Of a stretch of 64,000 nucleotides of DNA, positions 1 to 12,160 are shown one piece after another. A model generated the notes under the pieces. The model did not search any database. It was not told the DNA's origin and worked only from the letters and a program-made list of their open reading frames with translations. The translations under genes and the position numbers were made by a program. This DNA comes from Tolypeutes matacus (Eukaryota > Chordata > Mammalia > Cingulata > Chlamyphoridae): positions 10,401-74,400 of the forward strand of contig JAKSZT010033836.1 in assembly GCA_026826555.1 (NCBI GenBank), in the 5' to 3' direction. The stretch's first letter is position 1; every line of letters starts with the position of its first letter.

Positions 1-240
1 TTTGATTTTTACCCATAATAAAAAAAAAAAAAAAAAAAAGAATACAAGAGAATCAGAGATATCAGAAATCATGATCCATTAAAAGGAAGAGAATAAAACT
101 CCAGAAAACACCAATGAAAAAGACAAGAATCTGGACAAATCAAGTGATGCCTTTTTCAAAATTTTCAAGGAGATGAAGGAAAATACAGAGAAAGTATTCA
201 CATATATCATGTAAACAGATAATGAGAAATATGAGAATTT
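1..240 (+). mobile_element. L1 tail followed by an L1 ORF1 fragment
   Basis: Bases 1-39 are a short repeat tail ending in a long A run. The first ~25 bases are the reverse complement of sequence near 7383-7410, where the same tail lies on the other strand. From about 40 to 240 the A-rich sequence has the style of L1 ORF1 (a stretch rich in Lys, Glu and Asn codons around 60-170), but no open frame survives. Two adjoining partial L1 copies are the simplest reading. The ORF1 part is a recognition by eye. Confidence 0.5.
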
Positions 241-467
241 TAGTAAATATTGGGAGTGACATTCTGTCACTTTGGCCATATCATGTTGCTTAGAAGTGTG
301 TGAATAATTCCAGGTCACATCAAAAAAGAGGAGATTACACAAGGATACATATTCCCAAGGTGGGGACCTTGGAAGATACTACATGTTATCTTCCTTATTT
401 GTGGTAATCTTTCCGTATTAATTTCATGCATTATGTTTGGGGGGCACCAGCTCTGGAGTTTTATAAT

Positions 468-640
468 ATTTTTTAATATACACCTGATAAAGTCCCTGGG
501 AGGTAGGTGCTAGAAGGTACCCATGGTCCAGGCGGGGACACTGGGGAAACCCAAAGGGCACAATGACTTGACCAGGCTCACAGAAAAGTAAGAAGTAGAA
601 TTGGGTCTCAACCCACTTGTTTCTCAATCATGGGGTCCTA
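468..640 (-). mobile_element. MIR SINE fragment
   Basis: The plus strand carries the reverse complement of a MIR: a GAGGTAGGTGCT block near 510, a GGGGAAACCCAAAG block near 543, then a degenerate 'ACTTG..CAGGCTCACA..AAGTAAG' block and a 'GAATTGGGTCTCAACCCA' block near 600. This order is the normal MIR core plus tRNA-like part on the minus strand. Heavy divergence fits an element older than the placental radiation. Confidence 0.7.
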
Positions 641-2879
641 ATTTTCCCAGGCCTTCCTATGAGACTGTGGTGAAGAATGTGTTTTTGTAAATATAGACTC
701 ATTGTCAATGTCATAGATGACATTGGAAAGGAGGATGAAGATTCAGCAGCCCAAGGGGATTTAGGACATGTTTTTTCCAAAGACAGGGTACCGATAAAGG
801 GACCCTATTAAGTGACATCATTTCTTTGCAGATATAGCACAACAGACCTTGCAACCTTGGCAACTGGGAACCCACATTCCACAGATAAACCTCATGAGGT
901 TACTGTGAACATTTAAGGAGAAAGCATGGTGTGTTGAGCAGCAGACTCATATATCTTCTTGGAAAGTTCTTTCCTGGCTTTGGAATAAGAAGTGCTGGGT
1001 GTTCTGTGGTTTTTCATATATATTATATTCCTCTCTTCTATGAAGAAGTGTTCTGACTCCCACCTCACTGACCTTTTGGCCATGGGAACACTTATTTTCA
1101 CATTTGTAAAGGAGGTTTGAGATTTCATCTTTGAAATCAATGCCCTTGGAGTAGCAACACCAGGGGTAGCAGGTGGGTGGCAGGGTTATTCCTGGCCCCC
1201 TCGGTCTTTGAGAGACAAATGACAGAATTTATTGGAATGGAAGACTTGAGGGGAGGGTCACTTGAATTTCTGTATAAACCCAAAAAGAAAACTTTATCAA
1301 TGAAAAGGGTAATATGTATTTGTTGTTAATGACAAATATTAGACCTAAATATTACATTAAATTCCCATTTTTGTTATACCCTGGTAGTTGTGCTTTTTCT
1401 TTCATATCCTGCATCAATTTAAATGAGATGCAGTCTTTCTCAGCAGTCATTGAAATAAGAAATCTTACAGGGTCAATAGTGGATTTTATGAGTTGCCAAT
1501 TGTGGGTGCTTCTTAGTTACTCCCCTCATTCCTAATGGCTCCAAGTGTCACCCAGACACCCAGCAGAGCTCAACTCTACCAGATTGGCCTCTGCAGGACA
1601 GGCAACAGGTTGAGAACAAACACTGGCTCAAAAAGCCCAGGCACTTCTTGAAATGGCACAGCTGTCCTTTATCCAATTGGGACTCTGACCGGCTGTCAAA
1701 AGAGACTTCCCAACCTCATGTGAGACCTGATGTTGGACTTTCACCTGTTTTGGTGTATATATTTTCATTCTTTCCCATGTATTTAGTTGATTATTTTCTT
1801 TAGTGATTCCTCAATTGTTATGATCCTTTGATATAAACACAAACTCTTGATTAAATAAAGTTGCATTTTCATAGCATTTAGAGTTTCTGCCTCTTCCTTA
1901 GCAAAACACAAGTGCATGCCATTATGGTAGAGGGTGGGTATATTATTGCATCTTAGGGTTACCATTGGCTGAGAGTGCAGTGAGGGGCACCCAGCAGAGA
2001 CCCACATTTATGGGAAGAGTTCATCTAACTAAGTCTTTGACAGAACTCTCCCTATACATTTGAGACTACTTGACCAAACAAGAAATTCCAGATGGCCAAG
2101 GTAGTCATTTCCTGGCCTTCCCCAGCACCTAGAGGTTGAAGGTCTTCCCCCTGTTCAGACTCAGCCAGCTGGTGCACCAGAATTCTAACTAAATATGATT
2201 CCTGATGGGAAGGGGTTATACAGGTTCATGACAAAAAACAGGGGCCTGGGAAGAGACTGTTGGACCACAGGAAGGGAAAGAGCTGGGCTTAAGTCCTTTA
2301 GGACTTCAATATCTGAAGGTCTGAGGTCTCTACCTAAGGGCAGTGGACAATGTTGTCATTTAGGCCTGGCTTCTATAAAAGAGTCAAAGATTTTTTTTTT
2401 TTAAGAATTCCTTTCTGATAGTACACTTTCTGATTAGCTCTGCACTAAGTAGTCACTGAAATCTTGAGTGAACCTACAAGGATCTTCAAACATCCCCTCA
2501 TATCTGTTTAAAAAGTGCACAGATATCTGTGAACAGACATGAGGCCTGGAGGCTTTTACTGCCTCTCCAGTTTTGACTGCTGGCCTCTATGTCACCTTGC
2601 CACATGTTCTTATTTCCCATCCTGAAAGGCTTACTAGGTCCCTGAAGAGGTGCATGATCAGCACTTGCATCATATCAACCTGAACATTGACTGAAGACTC
2701 CCTAGTTGAGGGCCAGCTCCTTCTCAACTTCTGTCCCCATTGAGGACCTGACCAGTAGGGCACAGTTCTGGAGGTTTTGGAGCAACTCAATTATGCTGAG
2801 TGAATCCTAAGATCCCCTCTTTATTCATGAGTGACTTTCTATGGAGGACAAAAGCAAGGAAGGGAAAAAAATCTCTGTA
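641..2879. other. Unassigned intergenic DNA
   Basis: No repeat or gene is recognised with confidence. Frames are short and stop-rich. An AATAAA lies near 1853 within AT-rich sequence, and parts of 1540-2800 are slightly GC-richer, so an old LTR or retroviral piece is possible, but no PBS, coding motif or paired ends are visible. Confidence 0.5.
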
Positions 2880-3287
2880 GATATCTAAAAAATCACAACA
2901 CCATCTATACATTTCAATAGAAATACCTTGAAACTATTAAAATTATCTTCTCAAGTACTCATGTATCTTTCTCCAGCATAGGCCATATGTTGGGTCATAA
3001 GCCAGATAACAATAAATTAAAGAAGAATGAAGCTATACAAAGCAAATTTCTGATCATAATGAAATGAAGCTTCAAATTAATAATAGAAAATGGGAAAATT
3101 TTAAAAATATGGATAGTAAAATCCACTTAAATAAGTGGGTAAAATGTATAATTGCAAGAGAAATCAGTAAATATCTCAAAATGAATGAAAACAAGAACAC
3201 AACATATCAAAACTTATGGGGTACAGTGAAGGCAGTACTGAAATTTATAACCCTTAATACTTATATTAAAAAAGAAGGAAGAGGGAC
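2880..3287 (+). mobile_element. L1 ORF2 fragment (endonuclease region)
   Basis: The sequence follows the L1 ORF2 segment at the end of the endonuclease domain: 'TTCTCCAGCATAGGCCATATG', a 'CATAATGAAATGAAGCTT' block, and the 'AACACAACATATCAAAA.TTATGGG' block near 3200. Parallel blocks occur in the larger L1 copies near 9030-9300 and 36100-36350. The fragment is frameshifted and lacks the RT domain. It ends abruptly where a second L1 begins. Confidence 0.75.
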
Positions 3288-4195
3288 TTCCAGGAAGATG
3301 GTATCTGAATAGGTAAGCCAGGCTTACCTCTGTCACAAAAACAACAGAGGAAGCCAAAAAGCTGTCCAATGGACTTGTTTTGGGACTCTCCAGGCCAGGT
3401 GAGTGTTGAATAACCCACAGGAGGGTGAGGGACAGAGAGATGAAGAAAGCAAAATGAAATCTGTGAGTGAGTTACTAATCCTGGGTTAACAGAGTCCTTC
3501 TTCCCTGGGAAGAGCTAAGGTGTGGCAGAGGTGTGTCAGAGAATGGTTTCCATTCAGCTAATTTGACCAGAAGAGCCCACATTGAGTCTTGATTCTGACC
3601 AGAAAAGAATCACCTGAAAGTGGATGTTGAAAGAGTCACCTCCTTGGAAATATTTGCTAATGAGCACCTTCTGCCAGCTGGCCAGGAAACTGCAAGAAAA
3701 AAAAAATTCTTATAGGTGTCTCTTGTATCAAACTCCGGGAGGAAGATCTGCACTGCAGATCTATTTTGATAATATAAGCTGGGCAAGTTTAAAGACTTAG
3801 AATAAGTTGGACCAAAAATCAAAAAGAGCTGTGAGACAAAACCGCTAGGCAAGAGGGAGAAATTGAACATTAGAGTAAATTCACTAACATATTCAGATGC
3901 CTAGACACCAGCAAAAATTGCAAGTCAACATAAGAAATAGGAAGACATGGCTCAACTAAAGGAACAAACCAAAAATGCTGATGAGATACAGGATTAAAGA
4001 TGATTAATCAATGATAATCACACAGATATCCTAAATCAACTCAAGGAGTTGAAACAAATATGACTAAAGAAATAAAGGCTATTAAGAAGAAACTAGGTGA
4101 ACATAAAGAAAAATATGAAAGCCTGCAATAAAAGCATCATAACTTATGCGAATGAAAGACAAAATGGATGAGATTAAAAATAATCAAGGTGTTAT
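3288..4195 (+). mobile_element. L1 5'UTR and start of ORF1, truncated
   Basis: A GC-richer leader begins 'GACTTCCAGGAAGATGGTAT' at 3288, the kind of start seen in L1 5'UTRs. From about 3930 it passes into A-rich ORF1-like sequence ('GAAGACATGGCTCAACTAAA' near 3944). Several stops break ORF1 and the copy ends near 4195 without a poly(A) tail. It holds one copy (3653-3686) of a 34-bp block also found at 5343-5376. A preserved L1 5' end is unusual, since most copies are 5'-truncated. Confidence 0.6.
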
Positions 4196-5590
4196 AAGGA
4201 CTACATTTAAGAAATGGAATTTATTGTCTTACAGTTCTGGAAGCCATAAGTCCAAATTGGTTTGGTCTGAGATCAATGTTTCAGTCAACAGGAAATATTC
4301 CATCTGGAGATTATAAGGAAGAATCCATTTTCTTGTCTATTCCAGCCTGTAAACTTCATTCCTTTAGACTTATCCAGTTTCTGGTAGGTTTCAGCATTCC
4401 TCAGGTCTTGGTCCCTTCCACCATCTTAAAAGCCTACATATCTACTCTGACCAGGGATATTCCCAGAACCCTAGTTCATTATTGAATCTCACACATTTTC
4501 TTTTATTGTTTATTTTGTTTCATTTCTACTATGACATAAGAGCAGTGAAAGTGGGAAGCTTGTATATTTTATCAATTAGTCCCCAGAAAATTGAGGTTCT
4601 GGAATAATTGAAAACTGTAATAAATATGTGATATTGAAATAAATGTCCTGATGATGGATGAGGATCCAAAACCTATTATACAGTTTATGCCATTAACCTA
4701 GCTCATCTTCATGGAGATACACTATCAAGATGGGTCTACTTCTTGTGGAACTGTTTCTTCCTCTAAGGCATTTAAATATTAGTGCCATTTATTCTTCACA
4801 AAGAGTGGATATTTAGTGGGAAAATAAGTCAAATAAATCAACAAATACTAGTAATAACTGGAATAATTAATGAATGATTGTATGTACACCTTATCATTTC
4901 TGAGGCATTTTGAGAATGAGAACTACTACCTCTTATCTGCAGTGATGTTCCACCTCATTATCTCCAGAGATTTCTCTGTATTTTTTGTCACAAGTCACTT
5001 GGCAACTAATTTTAATTGTAGTGAATATCACATTTCCTCACTAAAGATTGAGCAAAGTTTTCATTCCCAGATACCCATACTATTCCAGGTCTGAAAACAT
5101 TAGTTTCCTTCTCAAATTTAAATTAATTTACATCCTATATAACTTAAAATAACAATAATGGCATTTAAAAGTGAAAATTTATGCACCATCAGGCATTATT
5201 AATTTATATGTTTTTTCATGTTCCACTAATTAGTTATGCACATACATATTAAGCATATATAAAGTTACAGCACATCATTTTGTATTGTACACCATTTAGT
5301 TAATATTCAATGTTATTTTCAGATTCACTCTAGTCATTATAATTTGCTGATGAGCACCATCTGCCAGCTGGCCAGATACATAAAAAATAGAATCTCAATA
5401 ATATTAGACATATTAAAGGAACAGCTTTTCCTTCACATAATTTTGCAAGTATTGATTTGAAGAAAAGTTTCATATTCTTCCTACTAATTGTTTCAAAATT
5501 CTGCATGCAACATAACCAGATCACTTCACAATCTTAGATTATTATCCTAATAATATTTAAATAAAAATAAATTAGGCAATATTCTGAATA
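4196..5590. other. Unassigned AT-rich DNA
   Basis: No gene is seen. The part near 4210-4480 includes 'TTACAGTTCTGGAAGCCA', a motif found in old mammalian interspersed repeats, but I cannot name the family. The block 5343-5376 repeats, with two mismatches, a 34-bp piece of the L1 leader at 3653-3686, while its flanks do not match. The rest is AT-rich and stop-dense. Confidence 0.5.
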
Positions 5591-6615
5591 GTGTGGGAAA
5601 GCATGTTTTGTTAATGTTTTTTTCCCTTTCTGATATTTCTGATGCAACACTAGTTAAATATTTATTCATTTTTATTTTAGGATTGTCTTTTCTTCAGTAT
5701 GAAATTGTTCATGCTGATGAAGAAATTTGAAATCACTAATGATTTTCCTCCATTCATTACAGTGAGATATAAATAAAGTATTTTTCATACTTATTTCATT
5801 GAATATTTACTCCAACACAAATTATCGGCTGTTCCTCTAGAGTCTTCCATTCATGTAAAAGATTTTCCTCTCTGATTTTCAATTGCAGGAGTTATTACTC
5901 ACCTGTATTTTTCATCTATGCACTTAGGCTGAAGTTCAGCATAAATGTCCTCCTGGTAATATAGACATAGAGTTCTTCCCAGTGTAATTCATTCATGCCT
6001 AAATTACAAATAAAGGTATTTATCATAGATGACATTGACATAGAATTATACTCCTGTGTGTGTTTTCTCATTTGTTTAATCAATAGTCTATGTATGAAGC
6101 CTATTCCATATTAATTACATTTATATTGTGAGTTCACTCACGTTTTCTAAGATTAGAACTCTGACAGAAGTCACTCCCAAATAGATGGCATTCATAAGTT
6201 TTCTCTCCAGTGTTCATTGTCTCATGATGTCTGAAGGTAAAATGTTGACTGAAAGATTTCCCACATAGACAATATTCATAAGGTTTTTCTCCTGTGTGAG
6301 TGTTCTCATGTGGCCTAAACACAGATTTATTAAAGAATTTCTCACATATATGACATTTGTATGGCTTTTCTCAAGTGTGATTTTCTCAGGTTTTCTAAGA
6401 TTAGAGCTCTGTCTTCCCACAAAGATGGCCTTCAGAAGGTTACTCTCCAATGTGAGTGTTCTCATGTTGTCTAAGGACAGAAGATTTACTGAACGCTATA
6501 CCACATGCATGACATTTATATGTATAGTGTGGGAAAACATGTTTTGTTAATGGTTTTTCCCCTTTCTGATATTTATGATGCAACACTAGTTGAATATTTA
6601 TTCACTTATATTTTA
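5591..6615. repeat. Direct repeat of about 90 bp (5591-5681 and 6528-6615)
   Basis: The blocks starting GTGTGGGAAA at 5591 and 6528 match for about 90 bases with roughly ten differences and lie 937 bp apart. Both contain 'CCCTTTCTGATATTT' and 'ATGCAACACTAGTT'. Each lies directly on the low-coordinate side (the 3' side for the minus-strand gene) of a block of zinc-finger relics. They therefore look like two copies of the sequence just after the last finger, produced by a tandem duplication of the gene's 3' end. Confidence 0.75.
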
Positions 6616-7110
6616 GTATAAAAGTTTTATTTTTCTCCAATGTGATTGCATATACATGACGTTTGTATCCTTTCTCTACAATATGAATTTTCTAATGTTG
6701 TCTAAGAGAAGACTTTTGTCTAAAGGCTTTAAAACATTCATGACATTTGTATGGGTTCTCTACGGTGGGAATTCTTTCATGTTGTCTAATGTTGAAAGAT
6801 TTTCTGAAAATTTTCCTACATATTTGACATCTGTATATTTTTCATCAGTGTGAGTTCTCACATGTGGCCTAAGTTCAGAATTTCCTTAAGGTTTTCCCAT
6901 GTTGCTGACAGTTATATGATTTATTTGTAATGTGAATTTGATTACACTGATTAAAAGATAACAGGTCACTGGGGACTTATTGAAATTGTTCTACAATATA
7001 GGGTTTCTTTCTCATATGAGATAACACATATTGAATCATTGTGGGGCTATGAATGAAATCTTCTCCCAAGACATTAAATTCTAGTGGATTTTCCAGAGTG
7101 TGAGAACTTC
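5690..7110 (-). pseudogene. C2H2 zinc-finger array pseudogene (KRAB-ZNF type)
   Basis: On the minus strand, finger linkers recur every 84 bases or so: near 6200, 6286, 6368, 6446, then 6672, 6757, 6839, 6926, 7008 and 7092. The best stretch (6322 down to 6134) reads HTGEKPYEYCLCGKSF and then NTGEKTYECHLFGSDF. C2H2 fingers bind DNA and normally need two Cys and two His. Here the first Cys of one finger is Tyr and the final His is Asn, and the next finger's second Cys is lost. Frames shift between fingers, with at least two frames used in 6130-6465. No KRAB exon is visible. Intact genes of this type are transcriptional repressors; this one cannot make a working array. Confidence 0.85.
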
Positions 7111-7484
7111 TCTGTTGGAAGGAGAAGAGTTTGCTAAAGTTTGCTCACAAATATTCATTAATTTAATTCTCTATGTAAGAAATCAGGATTAATCATTCAG
7201 TCTGTAGGTAAAATTTTTCACATTAGTTACATTAAAATGGTGTGTCATTCTTTAGAACAAATTCTATCTTCTTGGTCATCTCAATTTCATAGCCATTTAA
7301 TATCTTTGACTTTGTTATGTTTCAAAGACCAGAGATATGCCATGATTTTTCAATTATTCTTTTTTTTAAAAATTTATTTAATTTTTATTGTGGGTAAAAA
7401 TCAAAATTTTCATAATATATACCAACATTTGCAAAATGATATATAAATATATATGCATATATGTGCATTTGCTTACAAAAATGT

Positions 7485-7488
7485 TATA

Positions 7489-7506
<18 letters not shown>
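7485..7506. repeat. (TA)n microsatellite
   Basis: A run of TA dinucleotides lies directly against the A-tail side (T run on the plus strand) of the minus-strand SINE. It probably grew from the SINE tail or its target site. Confidence 0.85.
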
Positions 7507-7522
<16 letters not shown>

Positions 7523-7607
7523 TTTTACCGGGAGGTCCCGGGGATCGAACCTGGGTCCCGCCATATGGGAGACGGATGCCTAACCAGTGGAGCCACATCC
7601 GACCCCG
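7507..7607 (-). mobile_element. tRNA-derived SINE, DAS-like monomer
   Basis: Read on the minus strand it starts GGGGTCGGATGTGGCTC, has an A-box-like GTGGCTCCACTGGTTAGGCA, a B box GGTTCGATCCC, and ends in an A tail (plus-strand T run 7507-7526). Only the tRNA-like head is present; the AGCACAAGCAGCAAGG body of the younger copies is absent. It is not a tRNA gene: the flanks show an A tail and no 3' tRNA stem is conserved. Confidence 0.8.
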
Positions 7608-8429
7608 TATAAATATATTTTAAGAGGTGCTTAGATTACCCAAAATATTACACAGAACCCACTGGGATTCCCATGTTGCCCACCTCCCACACCACCCACC
7701 ATAACCCACACAAACATCTCCCACAAGTGTGGCCCACCACCCTCAATGGACTTACACATCCTGGGGTCTTGCCACCAACCATAGACCACAGTTCACATCG
7801 TAGAACACACTCTCTCCCACACAGTTCTGAGTAGTGTGTGCTGACTTAAAATGGCCATTTTGAGGACAAATTAATTTTTCCCTAAATTTAAAATTTCCAA
7901 AATTTTTGCTGGGAGAATGTTTAATTACATCTATTTCAGCCTGATGATTTTTCTGAATTCATTCCCAAGTCTTTTTTTGTATGACCTGGGTTAATACACA
8001 TCAAATTTACCATTGAAAAAATGGGAGATGAGGCCTAGCTGCAGATATGTTGCATGGATATAATTTCTTCTTTTCAAGGTCACATTCCATGCTGGAAATG
8101 ACTGAGGATCATGGAGCCTAGAAAGCAATGGTATCACATATTTAAGGTGCTGAAAGATAATAAAAATACTGCCAAACAATAAATCTGTACCCAACAAAGC
8201 TGGCTTTCAAAAATGAGGGATAGTTCAAAATATTCACAGATAAACAGAAATTAAGAGAGTTTGTCAACAACAGACCTTACCTTCAAGAAATATTAAAGTA
8301 AGTTCAACAGTGTGAAAGATAAAAACAGGAGAGGTGGCATTGGAGGAAAATGTAGAAAGGAAAATTGTTAGTAACAATAACAAAAAGGATAAAAAGATAA
8401 AGACAAAATACATCATATATAAACTTAAA

Positions 8430-11400
8430 AATAAAATGGCTAATATAAGCACAGTCTTGATTGTAATAACATTAAATATTTATGGAGTAAACTCTCCAAT
8501 AAAAAGACACAAACTATAAGAATGGATAGGGAAATATGACCCATCTCTATGTTGTCTACAAGAAACTCATCTTAGATCCTGGCACTCAAGGAAGTTAAAA
8601 ATGAAAGGTTTGAAAATGATTTTACTTGGAAAAAATAACCAGAAAAGGGTGGGAGTAGCTATATTAATATCAGAGAAAATAAACTTTAAATGGAAAATTT
8701 TTGTAAGAAATAAAAAAGAAAACTATATATTGATATAAGGGGTAATTTATCAACAAGAAAGAACAACCATAAATATTTATACAACTAACCAACATACACT
8801 GGACAAACAATGGATAAACTGGGAGGAGAAATAAATGCCTCTGCAATTACAGTAGGGGAGACTTATACACCATTATCAGGATTATGCAGAACATGCTGAC
8901 AGAGGGTTAATAAAAATCAAAGACCTTGAAAAATACATTAGAGAATTTAGACCTAAGAGAAAATACAGAAAATACAGAACTTTAGATCCATGTACAGGAT
9001 ACACAATCTTATCAAATGCAAGTGGATCATTCTCCAGGATAGACCACATGCTAGGTCACAGAAAATGTCTCAATGAATTTAGAAAGATTGAAATTATGCT
9101 AAGTAATTTCTATTACCACAATGGAATGAAGCTGGAAATCAGTAAAGGGCAGAGAAGAAGATTAGGCCAAAAGATATGGAAATTAAACAAATCATTCTTA
9201 AACAGTGGGTCAAAGAAGGAATTGAAAAAGAAATGAGTAACTGCCGTGAAATGAATGAAATGAAAACACAACCTATGAAAACCAATGGGATGCAGCTAAT
9301 GAAGAGCTAGAAGGGAAATTTATAGCCATAAATGCCTATATTAAGAAGAAGAAAGAGCTAAAATCAGAGATCTTAATGCACCTATCAATGAACTAGAAAA
9401 AGAACAACAAACTAAACCTAAAGCAAGCAGAAAGAAAGATATAAGGGAGATTAGAGCAGAATTAAATGAAATTGTAAATAAATAAAAACACTAGAAAAAT
9501 TAACAAAACCAAAATTTAGTTCTTGGAAGATTAATCAACTTGACAAACCTTTAGGTAGACTAACAAAGAAAAAAGAGAGAAGATACAAATACATAAGAAA
9601 AGGAGAGAGGGGATATCACCACTGATCCCATAAAAATATAGAGTATCATAAGAGGGAACTTTTAAAAGTTGTATGCCAAAAGGTGGATAATTTAAATTAA
9701 ATGGACAAATTTCTAGAAACACACAAGTAATCTACATTGACAGAAGAAGAAATTGATGAGCTCAACAGACCAATCACAAGTGAAAAATTTGATTTGTCAT
9801 GAAAACAGTCCAACCAAAAAAATAAAAAAATAAATAAATAAATAACCCAAGATCAGATTATTCTACTAATAATACTGAAAATATTACACACCAGTCCTGC
9901 TTAACCTCTTTCAAAAAATAGGAGTGGTGGGAACAATACCTAACTTACTCTATTCTGCAAACATCACCCTAATACCAAAGCCATATAAAGATGCCACGAC
10001 AAAAGAAAACTACACACAAATATTTCTCATGAAGCTGGATGTTAAAATACTCAACAAAATACTTGCTAATCATGTTCAAAAACCATTCAAATGAATTATA
10101 CACAATGATCAAGTGGGTTTTATCTTTGGTATACAAGGATGTTTCAATATAAGTAAATAAATCAATGTAATACACCACATTAAGTGTTCCAAAGAAAAAA
10201 AATCGCATGATCATCTCTATTGGTGCAGTATAAAAGTTCTTTGACTATGTACTGCATCCTTTCTTTATAAAAACACTTTGAAAGGAAGGAATAGAATGAA
10301 ATTTCCTCAACACGATAAAGGGTATATATGAAAAATCCATAGCTAACATAATACTCAATGTTTACATGTTAAAGGCTTTCCCTCCAAGATCTGGAATAAG
10401 AGAAGGATGCCTACTGTCATTGCTCTTATTTAACATTGTCTTAGAAATACTAGCTTGAGCACTTAGGCAAGAAAATGAAATAAAATGTATTCAAATTGGA
10501 AAGGAAGGAGTAATTTTACTATCTGCAGATGACATGATCCTATATGTAGAAAACCCAAAAAATCTACAACAAAACTTCTAGAGCTGATCTATAAGTTCAA
10601 TAAAATAGCAGGATATAAAATCAACAATCGGTAGCATTTCTGTAGACTAATGAACAATCTGAGGAGGAAATCAAGAAAAATTTCTTTTTACCATACCACT
10701 ATGAGAATCAAATATCTAGGAACCAACTTAATTCATGATGTAAAAGGCTTGGACACTGAAAGCTATACAACATTGATAAAGGAAAGTAAACAAGACCTAA
10801 GTCAATGGAAGAATATTCTGTCTTCATGGACTGAAACACTAAATGTCATTAAGATGACTGTCCTACCCAAATTGTTTTACAGATTTAATACAATCTCAGT
10901 AAAAATTACAAAAGCATTTTTTAATGTGTAGGAAATGCCAAGTATGAAATTTATTTGGAAGGGCAAGGGAACCTAAATAGCCAAAAATATATTGAAAAAG
11001 AAAAACAAAATTGGAGGATCAGTCTACCTGACACTAAAGCACACTACAAAGCTACAGTGGTCATAATTGTATGGTATTGGCACAATGATAGCCATACTGA
11101 AGAACGGAACTGAATTGAGACTTGTGATATAGATCGTTACATATATGGTCAACTGATATTCCACAAGGCCACAAAGTCCATCCACCTGGGTCAGAATGGC
11201 CTCTTCAACAACTGGTGCTGGGAGAACTGGATTTGCATATCCAAAAGAATGAGAGAAGATCACCATCACCTGTCTATACAAAAATTACTCAAGCTGAATC
11301 AAAGACATAAATATAAGATCTCATAGCATAAAACTCTTAGGAGATTGTGTAGTGAAGCATCTACCAGATTATGTAGTAGGAAATGTTGTCATAAACTTTA

Positions 11401-11790
11401 CACCCTAAGTGCAAGCAATGAAAAAAAAAAAAAAAAAAAAAAAAACAATAGGTAAATGGACCTTATAAAATTAAAATTTTGTGCTTCAAAGGAATTTGTT
11501 AAGAAAGTACAAAAACAGCTACTCAATTCGAGAAAATATTTGTGAACCAATTATCTGATAAGGGGCTAATATCCAGCATAAGTAAGGGAACTCTACATCT
11601 TGAAAAGAAAAACAACCCATTTCCAAAATGGGGAAGAGATTTGAATGACACTTTTCCAAAGAGAAAGTAAAAATGCCTCAAAAGCTTATGAACAGATGTT
11701 CCACATCACTCATTATTAGAGAAATGCAAATCAACACTGCAATGAGATATTATTTTATCCCTATTAGATTGGCAGCTATTAAAAAAACAG
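8430..11790 (+). pseudogene. L1 ORF2 pseudogene (endonuclease and reverse transcriptase)
   Basis: Recognisable parts in order: start of the endonuclease domain with 'CTACAAGAAACTCATCTTAG' near 8558; the endonuclease end near 9030-9300; RT fingers near 9940-10150; the RT catalytic block at 10521-10535 reading LSADDM, so the two Asp are kept and the usual Phe is Ser; and the C-terminal region to 11790. The longest remaining frame (10650-10931) covers only 93 residues of the post-RT region. Many indels and stops separate these parts. Confidence 0.85.
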
Positions 11791-11796
11791 AGAGGA

Positions 11797-12160
11797 ATCC
11801 TGCCACCTTTCCAACTTAGTTCCTGGCTTTTAAGTACGTCTCGACTCGTCTCTCCCTTGTGTCACTCTCCTGTTATGTCATCATCTCATTGCATGGCTCG
11901 CGGGTCTTGGTGGCTCACCCAGTCATGGCACCTGATAGCTCACCCGTGGATGGGGCCTTGTGACTCAACCACTCGTGTTGCCTGGTGGCACACCTGTGCA
12001 CGGGGCCTGGCAGTGCACCTTCACATGGGGCCTGGTGGTCCATGTAATTTCTATATCTTTCTTTTTTTTATTTTTACCAGGAGGTCCTGGGTTTTGAAGC
12101 CAGGTCCCTCCATATGGGGGCCAGATGCCCAACCACCTGAGCCACATCCACCCCCCTGTT
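11797..12160 (-). mobile_element. Chimeric SINE: tRNA-like head plus GC-rich repeat body
   Basis: On the minus strand a tRNA-like head (12155 to 12074) has GTGGCTCAGGTGGTTGGGCA as A-box region and a decayed B box, then a short A-rich spacer, then a GC-rich body of repeated units (about 12050-11890) and a GAGATGATGACATAACAGG stretch near 11885. Armadillo DAS-SINEs are known to include fusions of a tRNA-Ala domain with a ~180-nt unrelated sequence; this copy fits that plan. It sits inside the ORF2/3'UTR junction of the surrounding L1, and is therefore younger than it. The exact outer ends are unclear. Confidence 0.6.
11890..12055. repeat. GC-rich tandem repeat, units of about 25-30 bp
   Basis: Diverged units recur, each of the form 'TGGTGGCNCACC...GGGGCC': see 11908, 11933, 11960, 11985, 12011 and 12030. 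Five or six units are visible, with unit lengths differing by a few bases. This CpG-containing block stands out against the AT-rich surroundings and forms the body of the chimeric SINE. Confidence 0.6.

Larger units (their letters stand above)
7365..7870 (-). mobile_element. L1 3'UTR end, minus strand, with nested SINE
   Basis: The segment 7612-7870 is the reverse complement of the end of L1 3'UTR module B seen at 31150-31350 and 44250-44460: 'CCCACACAGTTCTG', 'TAGACCACAGTTCACAT' and 'CACAAGTGTGGCCCACCA' blocks recur. It continues, past a TA microsatellite and a SINE, into a tail at 7365-7410 whose reverse complement also opens this window. The end is longer than in the 44-kb copy, so this may be another L1 subfamily. 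Confidence 0.6.
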
